This document shows, piece by piece, positions 15,339 to 25,030 of a DNA stretch of 58,199 bases. The translations under genes and the position numbers were made by a program. Location: the NCBI RefSeq assembly GCF_905201705.1, contig NZ_CAJKOX010000030.1:1-58199 (forward strand), in the 5' to 3' direction. The DNA comes from an uncultured Marvinbryantia sp. Its GTDB lineage: Bacteria > Bacillota > Clostridia > Lachnospirales > Lachnospiraceae. Numbering within the stretch: the first letter of the stretch is position 1; the number at the start of each line of letters is the position of its first letter. Below the pieces are notes generated by a model. It ran no database searches, was not told the DNA's origin, and worked only from the letters and a program-made list of their open reading frames with translations.

Positions 15339-17711
15339 TCACACCGCTGTGACGGCAACGCTTTCTGTGCCCAGCTTCTCCCCCGATACGGATATCTTTA
15401 TCTTCCCCGGCTGCGGTGCATAGACCACTGCCAGCGCTCTGCCCTGATAGGCAGTAAAGCTGCCGGCATCATACCGCTCCTGTGTGCAGGGATCGGCGCT
15501 TCCGAAGGCAAGCAGCGTGCCGCCTTCCACACTGACCGAGAGCTTTTCATCCGCATTCGATTCTACGATGCCGTTTTCTCCGGTAATCTCCACCGGAACA
15601 TATACAATGTCTCCTGCCTGTATGACCGCCTCCTCCGGCTTCAGAGTGATACGGAATTTCCCCTTTGCCGAAGACAGCGTGCTCTCCCCAAGGACCGCCC
15701 CGTCTGCATCATAAGCGACCGCCCGCAGGGTGCCCTCTGCGTATCTTGTCTTATACACGGCTTTGCATTCCTTCAGCCGCTTCTTTCCCAGTGATTTCCC
15801 ATTCAAAAACAGTTCCACACCGGCTGCCCCGGCATAGATCTCCACCTGCGCCTTATTTCCGTCGCAGCCTCTCCATGACCAGCTTTCAATCGCATTGGTG
15901 CCGCGCCATACGGATTTTGAAACGCGCACACCCGGATGGTTCACCGGCCGGACCGCGATGACCGGCTTATCCGCGCGCTCCCAGACCGTTTCCGCATACC
16001 TGCAGGAGGCGTCCGGATTTCCCAGAATATCGATCACGCCCGTGCCGCCCAGAAGCCACGGATACGGACGGTTAAAAGGCATTCCCCCCGTATAGCTCCA
16101 CGCTCCCAGCCCGGCCTCTCCCAGATAATCCCAGGCTGTCCACATAAAATCTCCCACCAGATAGGGATATTTTTTTACCTGCTCCCAGTTTTTATAGATT
16201 TCATACGGGAAGGTCTCGCTGCCAACGATCACCCGCCCAGGATGCAGCTTTCCCTCCAGCGGATAGCGGCCGGAAGCGTAATTATATCCGGCAATATCCA
16301 GCGCATCCAGTATCGGTGTGGTGACCATATCCACCTTTTTCGAATTTCCCGCTTTATTCATCCCCGGTCCTACCACGGTCGCCATCATGTTAAAAATCAG
16401 GCTGGCGTTTTTCGGCTCTTTGCTGTCATTTGCAGCTTTTTTCTTCTCTTCCTTATCCACGTTATCATACTGGCCTTTTCCTTTGGCATAATTCCCCATA
16501 ATCATCAGATTCATGCCGCCGGTGACTGCACGGGAAGCATCCAGGCTTTTCACGAAAGAAATCATTTCTTTTCCCAGCTTTACTCCCTCCGGCTTTCCCG
16601 GTTCGGAGACTTCGTTTCCAATGGAATACATGATAACGGAAGGGTGGTTATAATCCCGATCGATCATGGCTTTCGTATCCGCCTGCCACCATTCTTTAAA
16701 GTCCCTGCCGTAATCGTATTTGCTCTTTCTCACGTACCACATGTCAAAGGTCTCATCCATCAGATACATCCCGTACCGGTCACATGCCTCCAGCATGGCT
16801 TTCGAAGCAGGATTGTGGGCAGAGCGGAGCGCATTAAATCCGTGTTCCTTCATGATCCGGACTCTGCGCTCCTCACTTTTCGTCCAGCATGCCGCTCCGA
16901 GGATACCGTTATCGTGATGGATGCACCCTCCCCGAAGCAGCGTCTGCTTCCCGTTTACCAGCAGTCCCCCGCTGCTCCACGTTATCAGACGGATGCCGAA
17001 TTTTTCCGTTACCGTATCGCATACTTTGTCCTGTTTTTTCAGGGACACCCTGCACTCATAGAGGTAAGGCGTCTCATCCGACCAGAGCTTTGCATCCGGT
17101 ATAGCAAGCTCTGCATTCCGGCCGCTTCCGGATGCAATCACCCGCCCCTGCTCCAGAATCTCCACCAGGATTTTTACTTCATCGGAAGCACTGGCGTCCG
17201 TCTCCACCCGGATACGGGCAGGCGCAAAGGACAGCGTCGTGATGCGCACGCCCTGATACGCAATATGCTCTTTGGGCGAAATCAGCAGCGAAACCGGGCG
17301 GTAGATACCGCTTCCGGTGTACCAGCGGCTGTTGGGAAGCTCTGAATTATCCACCGTTACCGTAATGACGTTTTCCCCGCCGTATACGAGAAATGCATCC
17401 ATGCAGATGACAAAGGGCACATATCCATACGGTCTGCCGCCAGCTTCTCTTCCATTAATGAATACCTTGCTGTTACGGTATACCCCTTCAAATTCAATGG
17501 AAACTGTCTTCTCCCGCCACTCGTCCGGAGCTGTGAAACGCTTCTCATACACATATTTTCCTCCCGGAAAGTATCCGTGAGCGCCGCCTCCCGGCACATC
17601 CGGCCGCCTCTCCTCATGAATCATGGCGTCATGGGGCAGCGTAACGGTCTGCTTCTTCGTGCTTCCTTCTTTCCAGAATATCCAGTTATCATTAAACGTT
17701 TGTCGTTTCAT
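15339..17711 (-). CDS. Beta-galactosidase-like enzyme, GH2
   Basis: 790 residues with GH2 domain order: sugar-binding sandwich (1-145), immunoglobulin-like domain (146-235), TIM barrel (240-540) and C-terminal Ig-like domains. The acid/base Glu367 lies in SIGNEVSEPG and the nucleophile Glu499 in VGSETFPYEIY. HDAMI and GGCIHHDNG are other family marks. No signal peptide, so cytoplasmic. GH2 also covers beta-glucuronidases and mannosidases; the short form with C-terminal DUF4982-like domains is usually a beta-galactosidase. Confidence 0.88.
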   Translation of the reverse strand: MKRQTFNDNWIFWKEGSTKKQTVTLPHDAMIHEERRPDVPGGGAHGYFPGGKYVYEKRFTAPDEWREKTVSIEFEGVYRNSKVFINGREAGGRPYGYVPFVICMDAFLVYGGENVITVTVDNSELPNSRWYTGSGIYRPVSLLISPKEHIAYQGVRITTLSFAPARIRVETDASASDEVKILVEILEQGRVIASGSGRNAELAIPDAKLWSDETPYLYECRVSLKKQDKVCDTVTEKFGIRLITWSSGGLLVNGKQTLLRGGCIHHDNGILGAACWTKSEERRVRIMKEHGFNALRSAHNPASKAMLEACDRYGMYLMDETFDMWYVRKSKYDYGRDFKEWWQADTKAMIDRDYNHPSVIMYSIGNEVSEPGKPEGVKLGKEMISFVKSLDASRAVTGGMNLMIMGNYAKGKGQYDNVDKEEKKKAANDSKEPKNASLIFNMMATVVGPGMNKAGNSKKVDMVTTPILDALDIAGYNYASGRYPLEGKLHPGRVIVGSETFPYEIYKNWEQVKKYPYLVGDFMWTAWDYLGEAGLGAWSYTGGMPFNRPYPWLLGGTGVIDILGNPDASCRYAETVWERADKPVIAVRPVNHPGVRVSKSVWRGTNAIESWSWRGCDGNKAQVEIYAGAAGVELFLNGKSLGKKRLKECKAVYKTRYAEGTLRAVAYDADGAVLGESTLSSAKGKFRITLKPEEAVIQAGDIVYVPVEITGENGIVESNADEKLSVSVEGGTLLAFGSADPCTQERYDAGSFTAYQGRALAVVYAPQPGKIKISVSGEKLGTESVAVTAV

Positions 17712-17731
17712 AATTATTACAGACTCCTTTT

Positions 17732-19282
17732 TCAGCGATATATTTTGATCAGATGTACATCATTGACTCCCAGTACAGCCGCCATATGCAGTCTGCCGTC
17801 TTTATAAGTATAGGGCTGCTCCTCCTCCGCCAGAGAGGCGGCTTCATCGATTCTGGCGGCATCCGCCGGTTTCATGTCCATCGGACTTCCCATTTCCTGC
17901 CAAAGCTTCAGGGGATTTCCGTGGTCTTCATCAATTTTCTGTACCGTCACCCGCTTCGGCGCATCGCACAGAATTTCTATTTCCGCAGTTTTGACCGGCA
18001 GCCTGCGGCACTTCAGGTCGAGACGGTACAGCAAAAGCTGCAGCCCTTCCTCATTTTCAAAAGCGCCCAGCTCAATCTCATTTTTTTCCGCCTGTACTTC
18101 AATGCGTGTATCTCCCACCTGGCGCAGAAGCGCAAAGGCATGATACACCGGCTTCCGGATGCCGTGAATGGTCAGCAATCCGAAATTCCCCGAAAATTCC
18201 TGCGGAAACAGAAAGGATTCCTCAAAAATATCAGAAAAGCACCAGATCGAGCTTCCCTGCAGATGTCCCTCCACATCCAGAATATTTTTCACCGCATTGG
18301 CCGCCAGCTTCCTCGTATCATTATGGGGCGCCCCGCAGCAGGAGGCGGCATTCCATTCCGTATAAAACAGCGGCAGCCCTCCCGCCTGCTCTTTGACCGC
18401 TTTCACATTATCGGAAAATAAGGTTTCCGGAAAATCTCTCGTTTCAGAGGAATCCTCAAACATCAGCCGGATTCCCTCGTTGATGCTCCCGCCGGGATGC
18501 TTTCTTATCTTCTTCATGCCGCCGCATACCGCTTTCACCAGCCCCTTCATCATGCCGGCGTCATGTCCCAGCGGCTCGCCCATATACTGATGCGTGGAAC
18601 AAAAATCTATAGGAACCCTGTGCGTCCGGCAGTAATCCACCAGTTCCTTTACCCAGGAATTAGTCGCCGTGGCAGGTCCTCCCACACGAAGCGTCCGGTC
18701 CACTGATTTGATCGCTCTGGCAGTGTGTGCGTAAAGCTTAAAATAATCCTCCTGGGTGCCGCTGAAAAATGTTCCGATATTTGGCTCATTCCATACCTCA
18801 AAGTACCACTGTTCTACCTCTTCTTTTCCGTAACGGTCAAGGAGAAAACGGATAAATTTTTTGACAAAGCCCTCCCACTCCCCATAATCCTTCGGCGGCG
18901 AAATACTGGCTTTATAGCTGAAGCCAAGCTGCTTTTTATTGCGGGCAAAAAGCGCCGGCATAAAAGACAGCTCCACCAGAGGCCGCATCCCGGCGGACAG
19001 GACATTATCATAAGCCAGACCAATCTGATTAAACGAGACGTCTCTGAATTTTTCCATCCCCGGCATCGGAAGATAACTCTTCAGGTGGAGAACCACCTTC
19101 ATATCCTCATCGAAAATGCCATGAAAACGCACCCGCTCTATCCCCAGCTCCTCATGCACCCGTTTTAACTGCGCCACATAATCTGTGCGCAGCGCCAGCG
19201 GTGCATGGCCGCTGCCAACACAAAACTGATAATGCCGGTCAAAAATATGGCGTTTTTCTTTTCCTGTGATTACATATGTCAT
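17732..19282 (-). CDS. Beta-xylosidase-like enzyme, GH39
   Basis: 516 residues. The TIM barrel has the acid/base Glu166 in FEVWNEPNIG and the nucleophile Glu309 in LFYTEWNAASCCG, both standard for GH39. IERVRFHGIFDEDM near the start and STHQYMGEP near 230 are also typical. No signal peptide. GH39 contains beta-xylosidases and alpha-iduronidases; the length and motifs suit xylosidase. It starts 20 bases after the GH3 gene and ends 20 bases before the GH2 gene. Confidence 0.88.
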   Translation of the reverse strand: MTYVITGKEKRHIFDRHYQFCVGSGHAPLALRTDYVAQLKRVHEELGIERVRFHGIFDEDMKVVLHLKSYLPMPGMEKFRDVSFNQIGLAYDNVLSAGMRPLVELSFMPALFARNKKQLGFSYKASISPPKDYGEWEGFVKKFIRFLLDRYGKEEVEQWYFEVWNEPNIGTFFSGTQEDYFKLYAHTARAIKSVDRTLRVGGPATATNSWVKELVDYCRTHRVPIDFCSTHQYMGEPLGHDAGMMKGLVKAVCGGMKKIRKHPGGSINEGIRLMFEDSSETRDFPETLFSDNVKAVKEQAGGLPLFYTEWNAASCCGAPHNDTRKLAANAVKNILDVEGHLQGSSIWCFSDIFEESFLFPQEFSGNFGLLTIHGIRKPVYHAFALLRQVGDTRIEVQAEKNEIELGAFENEEGLQLLLYRLDLKCRRLPVKTAEIEILCDAPKRVTVQKIDEDHGNPLKLWQEMGSPMDMKPADAARIDEAASLAEEEQPYTYKDGRLHMAAVLGVNDVHLIKIYR

Positions 19283-19302
19283 AGGGATCCCCCTCTCTCC
19301 TG

Positions 19303-21648
19303 CTATTGATTCAGTTCCGCCAGCAGCTTGCGCAGCTCCTCCTGCTTCTCCTTCGGAAGAAAGCCATCCAGCATACCAAGCGGCTGCCCCAGCAGCACCT
19401 GCACGCCGCCGGTTCCTCCGGCAGCATTTCCCGCACGCTGCGCAAGCATATCGATCGCAGCCAGATTGACGCCGCCGGGAAGCTGCTCCAACATCGCCGC
19501 CATTTCTTTTGGAATGAAGCCTGCCGCCGCCATGCCCTTTATCATATAAATGATATTCTCATCCAGAAACCGGCGTCCCTTCGGACTCTTCGCAAACTCT
19601 CCCATCGGGATACCAATGTGATAGCCGCCTGCCGGCGGAACCGGCTCCGCCTCCATCTGCACCTCTGCTTCCAGACAAATATCATGCGCGTTTTCTCCAA
19701 TTTGAATGGTATATTTCCCGCTTTCTGTGCGCCACTGATGAACCGTCGGATTCCAGTGGGCAAAGGCACGTTTCTGCAGAGTAAAGGTAACCGTTTTGCT
19801 CTCCCCCGGAGCCAGCTCTACCTTGACAAAATCCTTCAGCTCCCGCACCGGTCGGATCATCTCCACCTTTTCCGGAGCGACATACACTTGAACGACCGCT
19901 TTTCCCGCTCTTTTTCCTATGTTGGTTACCGTTACCGCTGCTGTTAAGTCTTCCCCTTCCGTCAGTTTCTTTTTATTTAACTGCAGATCGCTGCAGCGGA
20001 AAGTCGTATAGCTTAACCCGTGTCCGAACGGAAACAGCACCTCCTGTTTTTTACTTTCATAATAACGATAGCCGACAAACAGCCCTTCATTATAATTCAC
20101 CACACCGCCCTCGCCAAAGTAATACAGATAAGATGGATTGTCCTCCAGGCGCTTCGGAAATGTCTCCGGCAAATGCCCCGAAGGGTTCACGTCTCCATAA
20201 AGCACATCTGTCACAGCCTCCCCGACGGCCTGCCCTGCCAGATAGCATTCCAGAATCGCCTTCGGTCTGTCCACCCACGGCATCTCCACCGGAGAACCAT
20301 TGTGCAGCACCACTACGGTATTCGGATTCGCCGCGCATACAGCTTCAATCAGCATATTATGCCCCTCCGGAAGGCGCATATGGCGGCGGTCCACTCCTTC
20401 CGATTCCATCCCATCCGTGAGACCGGCAAACACCACCGCTATTTTTGCCTGCTTTGCTTTTTCGATTGCCTGTGCAAGCAAAAGCTCGTCTGTCCCTCCG
20501 TCGTGACGGCATCCCGCGGCATATTGTGCCCGGACGCCGCGATGCTCTGCCGCTTCCAGGGCGCCGACTACCTTAAAGCTGTTGATATGACTGGAGCCTC
20601 CGCCCTGATAACGCGGCTCCTTTGCAAAGGGACCGATAAACGCCACGTCCGCTTCCTCTGCCAGCGGCAAGATATTGTCTTCGTTTTTCAGCAGCACCAC
20701 AGACTGCCCGGCGATCTCCCTGGCAAGGGCATGGTCCCCTTCGTAATCAAATGCAATATTCTCTCTGTGCTGCTCTGCCGCCCGGAACGCCAGCTTCAGC
20801 AGACGGATGCAGCACGCATCCAAAGCTTCCTCACTCAGTGTTCCATTTCTGACAGCCTCCACAATCAGATGATCCGTATCCTCCGCCGGCATCGTCAGAT
20901 CACAGCCCGCCGCCACCACCGCCGGACGGTCATGCGTCGCACCCCAGTCACTTGTCACCACTCCTTCAAAGCCCCATTCCTTCCGCAGAAGGTCTGTGAG
21001 ATATTTCCGGTTAGCGGTAGAATACACGCCGCCGATTTTGTTGTAAGATGCCATAACCGTCCACGGCTGTGCCTGCTTTACCACCGTCTCAAAAGCCGGC
21101 AGATAAATCTCGCGCATGGTCCTCTCGTCCATTTCCGAGCTGGCATCCATGCGGCGGTGCTCCTGACTGTTGGCGAAAAAGTGTTTCAGGCTCGTTCCCA
21201 CGCCCTGGCTCTGCACACCTTTCACAAAAGCTGCCCCCAGCTCGCCCGCAAGATACGGATCTTCCGAAAAATATTCAAAATTCCGCCCGCACAAAGGGCT
21301 CCGTTTGATGTTTACTCCAGGTCCAAGAAGTACATGAACGCCGGTGCTCTGACACTCCCTTCCGAGCGCTTCCCCCATACGGTAAAGCAGATCCCGGTCA
21401 AAGCTCGCTGCTGTAGCGCAGGCCGCCGGAAAGCATACCGCAGGAATACTTGCATTTTCTTCCAGAGAATTTACCTCTCCCGCCTGGGTCCGCAGCCCGT
21501 GAGGTCCATCGCTGGTGTGCACCTGCGGTACCCCCAGACGTTCTACTGCCTTTGTAAACCAGTTATCTTTTCCCGAAGTAAGACCTGCCTTCTCCTCCAG
21601 CGTCAGCATAGAGACCAGTTCCCCGATTTTCTTTTCTGTCATAACCAT
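19303..21648 (-). CDS. Beta-glucosidase-like enzyme, GH3
   Basis: 781 residues from the ATG at 21648, which has AAAGGA 5-6 bases upstream; the frame is open to 21708 but has no ribosome site there. The barrel carries the nucleophile Asp234 in GVVTSDWGATHD, plus KHFFANSQEHRR and the GRNFEYFSEDPYLAG motif. The alpha/beta sandwich and a fibronectin-III-like domain (VTNIGKRAGKAVVQVYV) follow. About 100 extra C-terminal residues (from EVQMEAEPVPPAGG) form a helical tail often seen in Lachnospiraceae homologues. No signal peptide. GH3 also includes xylosidases. Confidence 0.9.
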   Translation of the reverse strand: MVMTEKKIGELVSMLTLEEKAGLTSGKDNWFTKAVERLGVPQVHTSDGPHGLRTQAGEVNSLEENASIPAVCFPAACATAASFDRDLLYRMGEALGRECQSTGVHVLLGPGVNIKRSPLCGRNFEYFSEDPYLAGELGAAFVKGVQSQGVGTSLKHFFANSQEHRRMDASSEMDERTMREIYLPAFETVVKQAQPWTVMASYNKIGGVYSTANRKYLTDLLRKEWGFEGVVTSDWGATHDRPAVVAAGCDLTMPAEDTDHLIVEAVRNGTLSEEALDACCIRLLKLAFRAAEQHRENIAFDYEGDHALAREIAGQSVVLLKNEDNILPLAEEADVAFIGPFAKEPRYQGGGSSHINSFKVVGALEAAEHRGVRAQYAAGCRHDGGTDELLLAQAIEKAKQAKIAVVFAGLTDGMESEGVDRRHMRLPEGHNMLIEAVCAANPNTVVVLHNGSPVEMPWVDRPKAILECYLAGQAVGEAVTDVLYGDVNPSGHLPETFPKRLEDNPSYLYYFGEGGVVNYNEGLFVGYRYYESKKQEVLFPFGHGLSYTTFRCSDLQLNKKKLTEGEDLTAAVTVTNIGKRAGKAVVQVYVAPEKVEMIRPVRELKDFVKVELAPGESKTVTFTLQKRAFAHWNPTVHQWRTESGKYTIQIGENAHDICLEAEVQMEAEPVPPAGGYHIGIPMGEFAKSPKGRRFLDENIIYMIKGMAAAGFIPKEMAAMLEQLPGGVNLAAIDMLAQRAGNAAGGTGGVQVLLGQPLGMLDGFLPKEKQEELRKLLAELNQ

Positions 21649-21716
21649 CTGCTTCCTTTCTGTAATCCCGTCTGAGCGGCGTTTCAGACCGCCGCTCTGA
21701 TCAAACAATGCCGGAT

Positions 21717-23402
21717 TTATTTTTTCCGGTTTTTCTTCGCTACCTTTGCTTCTTCCTTTGCCCTCCGGGCGGCAAGCTTTGCCTGGTATTTTGCTTCTTC
21801 CGTCTTAAAATCCAGACCCTTTTTCGCACATTTGGCCTTTAATTCCTCAATGCGTTTTTCCTCCGCCTGCCGGTCAAGCTGCTCCTGCTCCATAGCCGCC
21901 TTTTCTTCCGGCGTATAATACACCTCTCCCCGCGCCTCCGCTTCCGCCTTGCGCCGTGCATTGATGTCCGCCGTCATCTGCGGCACCTTATCTTCCACAT
22001 CATAAAACTTCATAATCAGCGAACCCAGCAGAAATCCGATCATCGGTATTCCCGCAAAGCACCATGCAAAAAAGGTCTGCATTGCCGGCGGCTGATTGAT
22101 GACGTCCGCCGTGGACGCCGGTGCGATATAGCCAAAAGCATGGATCCCGCTCAGGATAATACTCTGACCGATTCCGGCTGTCACGGTAATAATAATGGCA
22201 TATACAGAGGCAGAAAAGCCGTCTGCGCGGAATTTATTCACCCATTCAATATGGTCAAGAGCCTCCGCGAGCTGCGCCATCATACAGTATGTCGGAAGCG
22301 CGCCGAAGGATTTGATAACAAGCCCCACCATGACAAGCGTAAAACTCCCCGTATTGGTAAGGATCAGCAGGCTGCCTGCCGCGCTTGCCAGAAAACCGAC
22401 CTGCGCCACGCGGCGTTTTCCGAATTTATGTACCAGCGGCCAGAGAATCACGATCCCCAGTCCAAGCGGAGCCTGGCCAATGGCATTTACAAGCACCTGC
22501 AGACCGGTACCTCCGTCCACAGAGTTGCTGAGTACCCAGTTGCAGAAATAAAGCATACTGTTTGTCTGCAGAATATTATAGATATTATAAATTACGATAA
22601 AGCCCATGATAAGCAGCCAGTATCTGTCCGTAAAACACGCCTTAATCTGTTTGCTCATGGGCACGACCTCTGTCCGGTTCTCGCCGGAGTCATTAATCGC
22701 TTCCTCCGTCACACGCTCCTTTGTAAAATAATATTCAAGCAGTGTCGCCGGAATCGCCAGGATCGAGATCGTGCTCATCATCCTGATCCAGGTATCCTGC
22801 GCGCCGGTTCCAACGCCAAACTTCTGAATCATGATCGGAAGAATAATCGTCACCAGAAATCCCGGTATCATATTCATGCCAAAGCTCTGCATCATTGCCA
22901 GACCGTCACGCTGTTTTGTATTCCGGGTGGAAAGCGGGACCATCAGACTATGGCTCATATTATAGATGGTAAATGCCAGCGCAAAAAACAGATTATAGCT
23001 GATAATGATCCAGACAAGCTGCACCTGATAAGACGCTTTCGGCACCATAAACAGCAGACATCCGGTAATCGCGATCAGAAATCCGGACAGAAATATCCAG
23101 GGTCTTGCCTTTCCCTGGCTGGTGCGTGTCTTATCAATGATGCGTCCCATGATGATATTGGTAATCGCATCAAGAATCTTGGAAAAGACCGGCATAAGCG
23201 CCAGGAAGGTTCCCGCGATGCCAAGCACGTCCGTATAAAACTGCGTAAGATAAGTACCCGCCACCGAATAATAGACCATATAGAGCAGACACGGCCCAGC
23301 AAAATAGCCAAGCCACATTTCACTTTTCTGCGTATTCGCCGACGTAATTCTGGAATTCATAAACCTTTTTGAAAATAATCCTGTCTTTTTCTTTGCTTTC
23401 AT
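21717..23402 (-). CDS. GPH-family sugar:cation symporter
   Basis: 561 residues from the ATG at 23402 (GGGAGG 8 bases upstream; the track to 23438 has no ribosome site). About twelve hydrophobic helices follow a basic start; the MelB/GPH marks IMGRIIDKTRTSQGKARPW (loop 2-3) and the early Asp of helix 2 in FSKILDAITNIIMG are present. The last 80 residues are a charged coiled-coil tail. The protein imports glycosides with Na+ or H+. First gene of the operon, so the pathway is import first, then hydrolysis. Confidence 0.9.
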   Translation of the reverse strand: MKAKKKTGLFSKRFMNSRITSANTQKSEMWLGYFAGPCLLYMVYYSVAGTYLTQFYTDVLGIAGTFLALMPVFSKILDAITNIIMGRIIDKTRTSQGKARPWIFLSGFLIAITGCLLFMVPKASYQVQLVWIIISYNLFFALAFTIYNMSHSLMVPLSTRNTKQRDGLAMMQSFGMNMIPGFLVTIILPIMIQKFGVGTGAQDTWIRMMSTISILAIPATLLEYYFTKERVTEEAINDSGENRTEVVPMSKQIKACFTDRYWLLIMGFIVIYNIYNILQTNSMLYFCNWVLSNSVDGGTGLQVLVNAIGQAPLGLGIVILWPLVHKFGKRRVAQVGFLASAAGSLLILTNTGSFTLVMVGLVIKSFGALPTYCMMAQLAEALDHIEWVNKFRADGFSASVYAIIITVTAGIGQSIILSGIHAFGYIAPASTADVINQPPAMQTFFAWCFAGIPMIGFLLGSLIMKFYDVEDKVPQMTADINARRKAEAEARGEVYYTPEEKAAMEQEQLDRQAEEKRIEELKAKCAKKGLDFKTEEAKYQAKLAARRAKEEAKVAKKNRKK

Positions 23403-23484
23403 CGTGTTTTCCTCCCGCTTTTCTGTCAAAATGTACATTGTGACTAAATGATAACAAAAAGACAGGAGAAACTGTTATAACAAA

Positions 23485-23524
23485 TCGGCTTTTATTATAA
23501 TAATTCCGCTTTTATTTGAAAATA
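23485..23524. promoter_or_regulatory. 20-bp-spaced direct repeat, probable AraC-type operator
   Basis: TCGGCTTTTATT at 23485 and TCCGCTTTTATT at 23505 are the same sequence with one change, exactly 20 bases apart, two turns of the helix. AraC-family dimers bind such direct repeats. The site lies 83-122 bases upstream of the symporter ATG and just ahead of the regulator promoter, so it suits control of both units. Confidence 0.65.
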
Positions 23525-23535
23525 AGACTGATTTA

Positions 23536-23564
23536 TTGCTAAAATAGCGTTTTTATGATAAAAT
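23536..23564 (+). promoter_or_regulatory. Promoter of the AraC-type regulator gene
   Basis: TTGCTA and TAAAAT are 17 bases apart on the plus strand, about 65 bases before the regulator ATG. Confidence 0.7.
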
Positions 23565-23629
23565 ACAAGGGCGATGATTGCTGTATTTCAGAACAATGAA
23601 ATGAATTGAAATAAGAGGAGGGTATCCTT

Positions 23630-24832
23630 ATGGAAACCGAAACCAGATTATCTCTGTTCCGTGATATGATTAGCTGCTGTCATAATCTTTACCTGTGGAC
23701 CTATGACAGCGCGTTCCATCTGATTACCAGCAACTGCCCCGAACAGACGATTATCGATAATCTGTTTGTGATGAACCGCAGCAGGGACGATTTCATCCGG
23801 CAAATAGCCGAGCAGGACACGCCTGTTATTTATACAAATGAAATGGGGCTGATGTGGGTTATGACGCCTTATTTTCTGGATAATGAGCTGCTGCGCTTCT
23901 ATATTCTGGGACCGTTTTTCGTAGACGATATTCCGCCAAAAAGTCTGGAAGCGCAGTTAAATAAGCACAATCTGAGCGTCCCCCTGCGTCAGGAGTTTAT
24001 GCTTTTCCTGCACAAGCTGCCGGTCATCAGCCTGAGCCGCATTTTCGAGTACGCGATCATGCTGTACTTCTGTATTACTGAAAAGAAAATTACCGTCAGC
24101 GCTCTGCGCTATCATGAAAATACCCGGAAGATCAACGGGGAATTTATCCAGAGGGAATCGATGGACGCCCACGGCACTTACAAGGGCGAACAGGAAATGC
24201 TGCGGATGGTACGAGAGGGCGATCTGAATTATCAGTCTCATATGAACAAAATGTCCATAACCGGACATCTGGGCAAGCTGAGCAATGGCGACCCGCTCCG
24301 CCAGATGAAAAATGCGGTATTGGTCTGCATCACATTGTTTTCCCGTGCCGCCATTGAGGGCGGACTGACGCCGGAGGTCTCCTATACCCTGACAGACCAC
24401 TATTTCCAGAGTGTGGAAGCCTGCACCGCCATCACGGACCTGGTGGAAATCGCCCACACCATGCAGGACGATTTTATCCAGCGGGTACACCGCTGCCGCA
24501 CCAGCAGCCTTTCGCAGCCGGTACGCGCCTGCTGCGAATATATCAGCCTGCACCTGGAAGACAGGCTCTCCCTGTCCATGTTAGCCCGCCAGACTGGCTA
24601 CACGGAAAACTATCTGAGCAAAAAATTTAAGCAGGAAACCTCGCTGACTCCCAACGAATATATCCGCGGACAGCGGCTGGAGCAGGCAGCCTTTTTGCTC
24701 CGCACAACTCAGGATGATGTGCAGAATATCAGTGAACGGCTGCAATTTTGCTCTCAAAGTTATTTTGCAGATCATTTCCGCAGGTACTTCGGCGTCACCC
24801 CGACGGAATACCGGAAACAGGAAACACACTAA
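23630..24832 (+). CDS. AraC-family regulator of the glycoside operon
   Basis: 400 residues. The C-terminal ~100 residues hold two helix-turn-helix units (LSLSMLARQTGYTENYLSKKF and NISERLQFCSQSYFADHFRR, ending FGVTPTEYRKQ), the AraC signature. The N-terminal ~280 residues form a ligand-sensing region without a recognised cupin pattern; it resembles the large sensor regions of Clostridial AraC regulators. Divergent from the symporter operon with the operator between, so it most likely activates that operon when the imported glycoside is present. Confidence 0.88.
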   Translation: METETRLSLFRDMISCCHNLYLWTYDSAFHLITSNCPEQTIIDNLFVMNRSRDDFIRQIAEQDTPVIYTNEMGLMWVMTPYFLDNELLRFYILGPFFVDDIPPKSLEAQLNKHNLSVPLRQEFMLFLHKLPVISLSRIFEYAIMLYFCITEKKITVSALRYHENTRKINGEFIQRESMDAHGTYKGEQEMLRMVREGDLNYQSHMNKMSITGHLGKLSNGDPLRQMKNAVLVCITLFSRAAIEGGLTPEVSYTLTDHYFQSVEACTAITDLVEIAHTMQDDFIQRVHRCRTSSLSQPVRACCEYISLHLEDRLSLSMLARQTGYTENYLSKKFKQETSLTPNEYIRGQRLEQAAFLLRTTQDDVQNISERLQFCSQSYFADHFRRYFGVTPTEYRKQETH

Positions 24833-24913
24833 ATCGATTAACAGCAAAATCCGCCTGCACGGTATAGTTGCTATATTCCGCTGTATTGCTCTCACTCAAA
24901 ATCGGAAAAGCAC

Positions 24914-24942
24914 TTGATATCGTTTTCCTTCAGTGCTATAAT
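24914..24942 (+). promoter_or_regulatory. Promoter of the hydrolase/ATC-like operon
   Basis: TTGATA and a perfect TATAAT separated by 17 bases. This is a strong sigma-A promoter about 90 bases before the alpha/beta hydrolase ATG. Confidence 0.85.
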
Positions 24943-24950
24943 GGTCTTTG

Positions 24951-24966
24951 GTTAGCTATAGCTAAC
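24951..24966. promoter_or_regulatory. Perfect 16-bp palindromic operator
   Basis: GTTAGCTATAGCTAAC is its own reverse complement. It starts 9 bases after the -10 box and so covers the transcription start, the typical place for a TetR- or MarR-type repressor. No such regulator is encoded in the window. Confidence 0.75.
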
Positions 24967-25030
24967 TTCCGGCATACTTATGAAAATGCGGATCGTGCGG
25001 CTGGACTTTTGCAAGGGAGGCAACTAGGCG

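Noticed and set aside
15936..17345. 469-codon frame on the plus strand
   Set aside because: Shadow of the GH2 gene on the opposite strand; no motif or ribosome site.
20020..21675. 551-codon frame on the plus strand
   Set aside because: Antisense to the GH3 gene; composition is an artefact of codon bias.
22140..23372. 410-codon frame on the plus strand
   Set aside because: Antisense to the symporter; His/Arg-rich with no fold marks.
24951..24966. tRNA or transposon end at the 16-bp palindrome
   Set aside because: No cloverleaf and no transposase nearby; its place at the start site fits an operator better.
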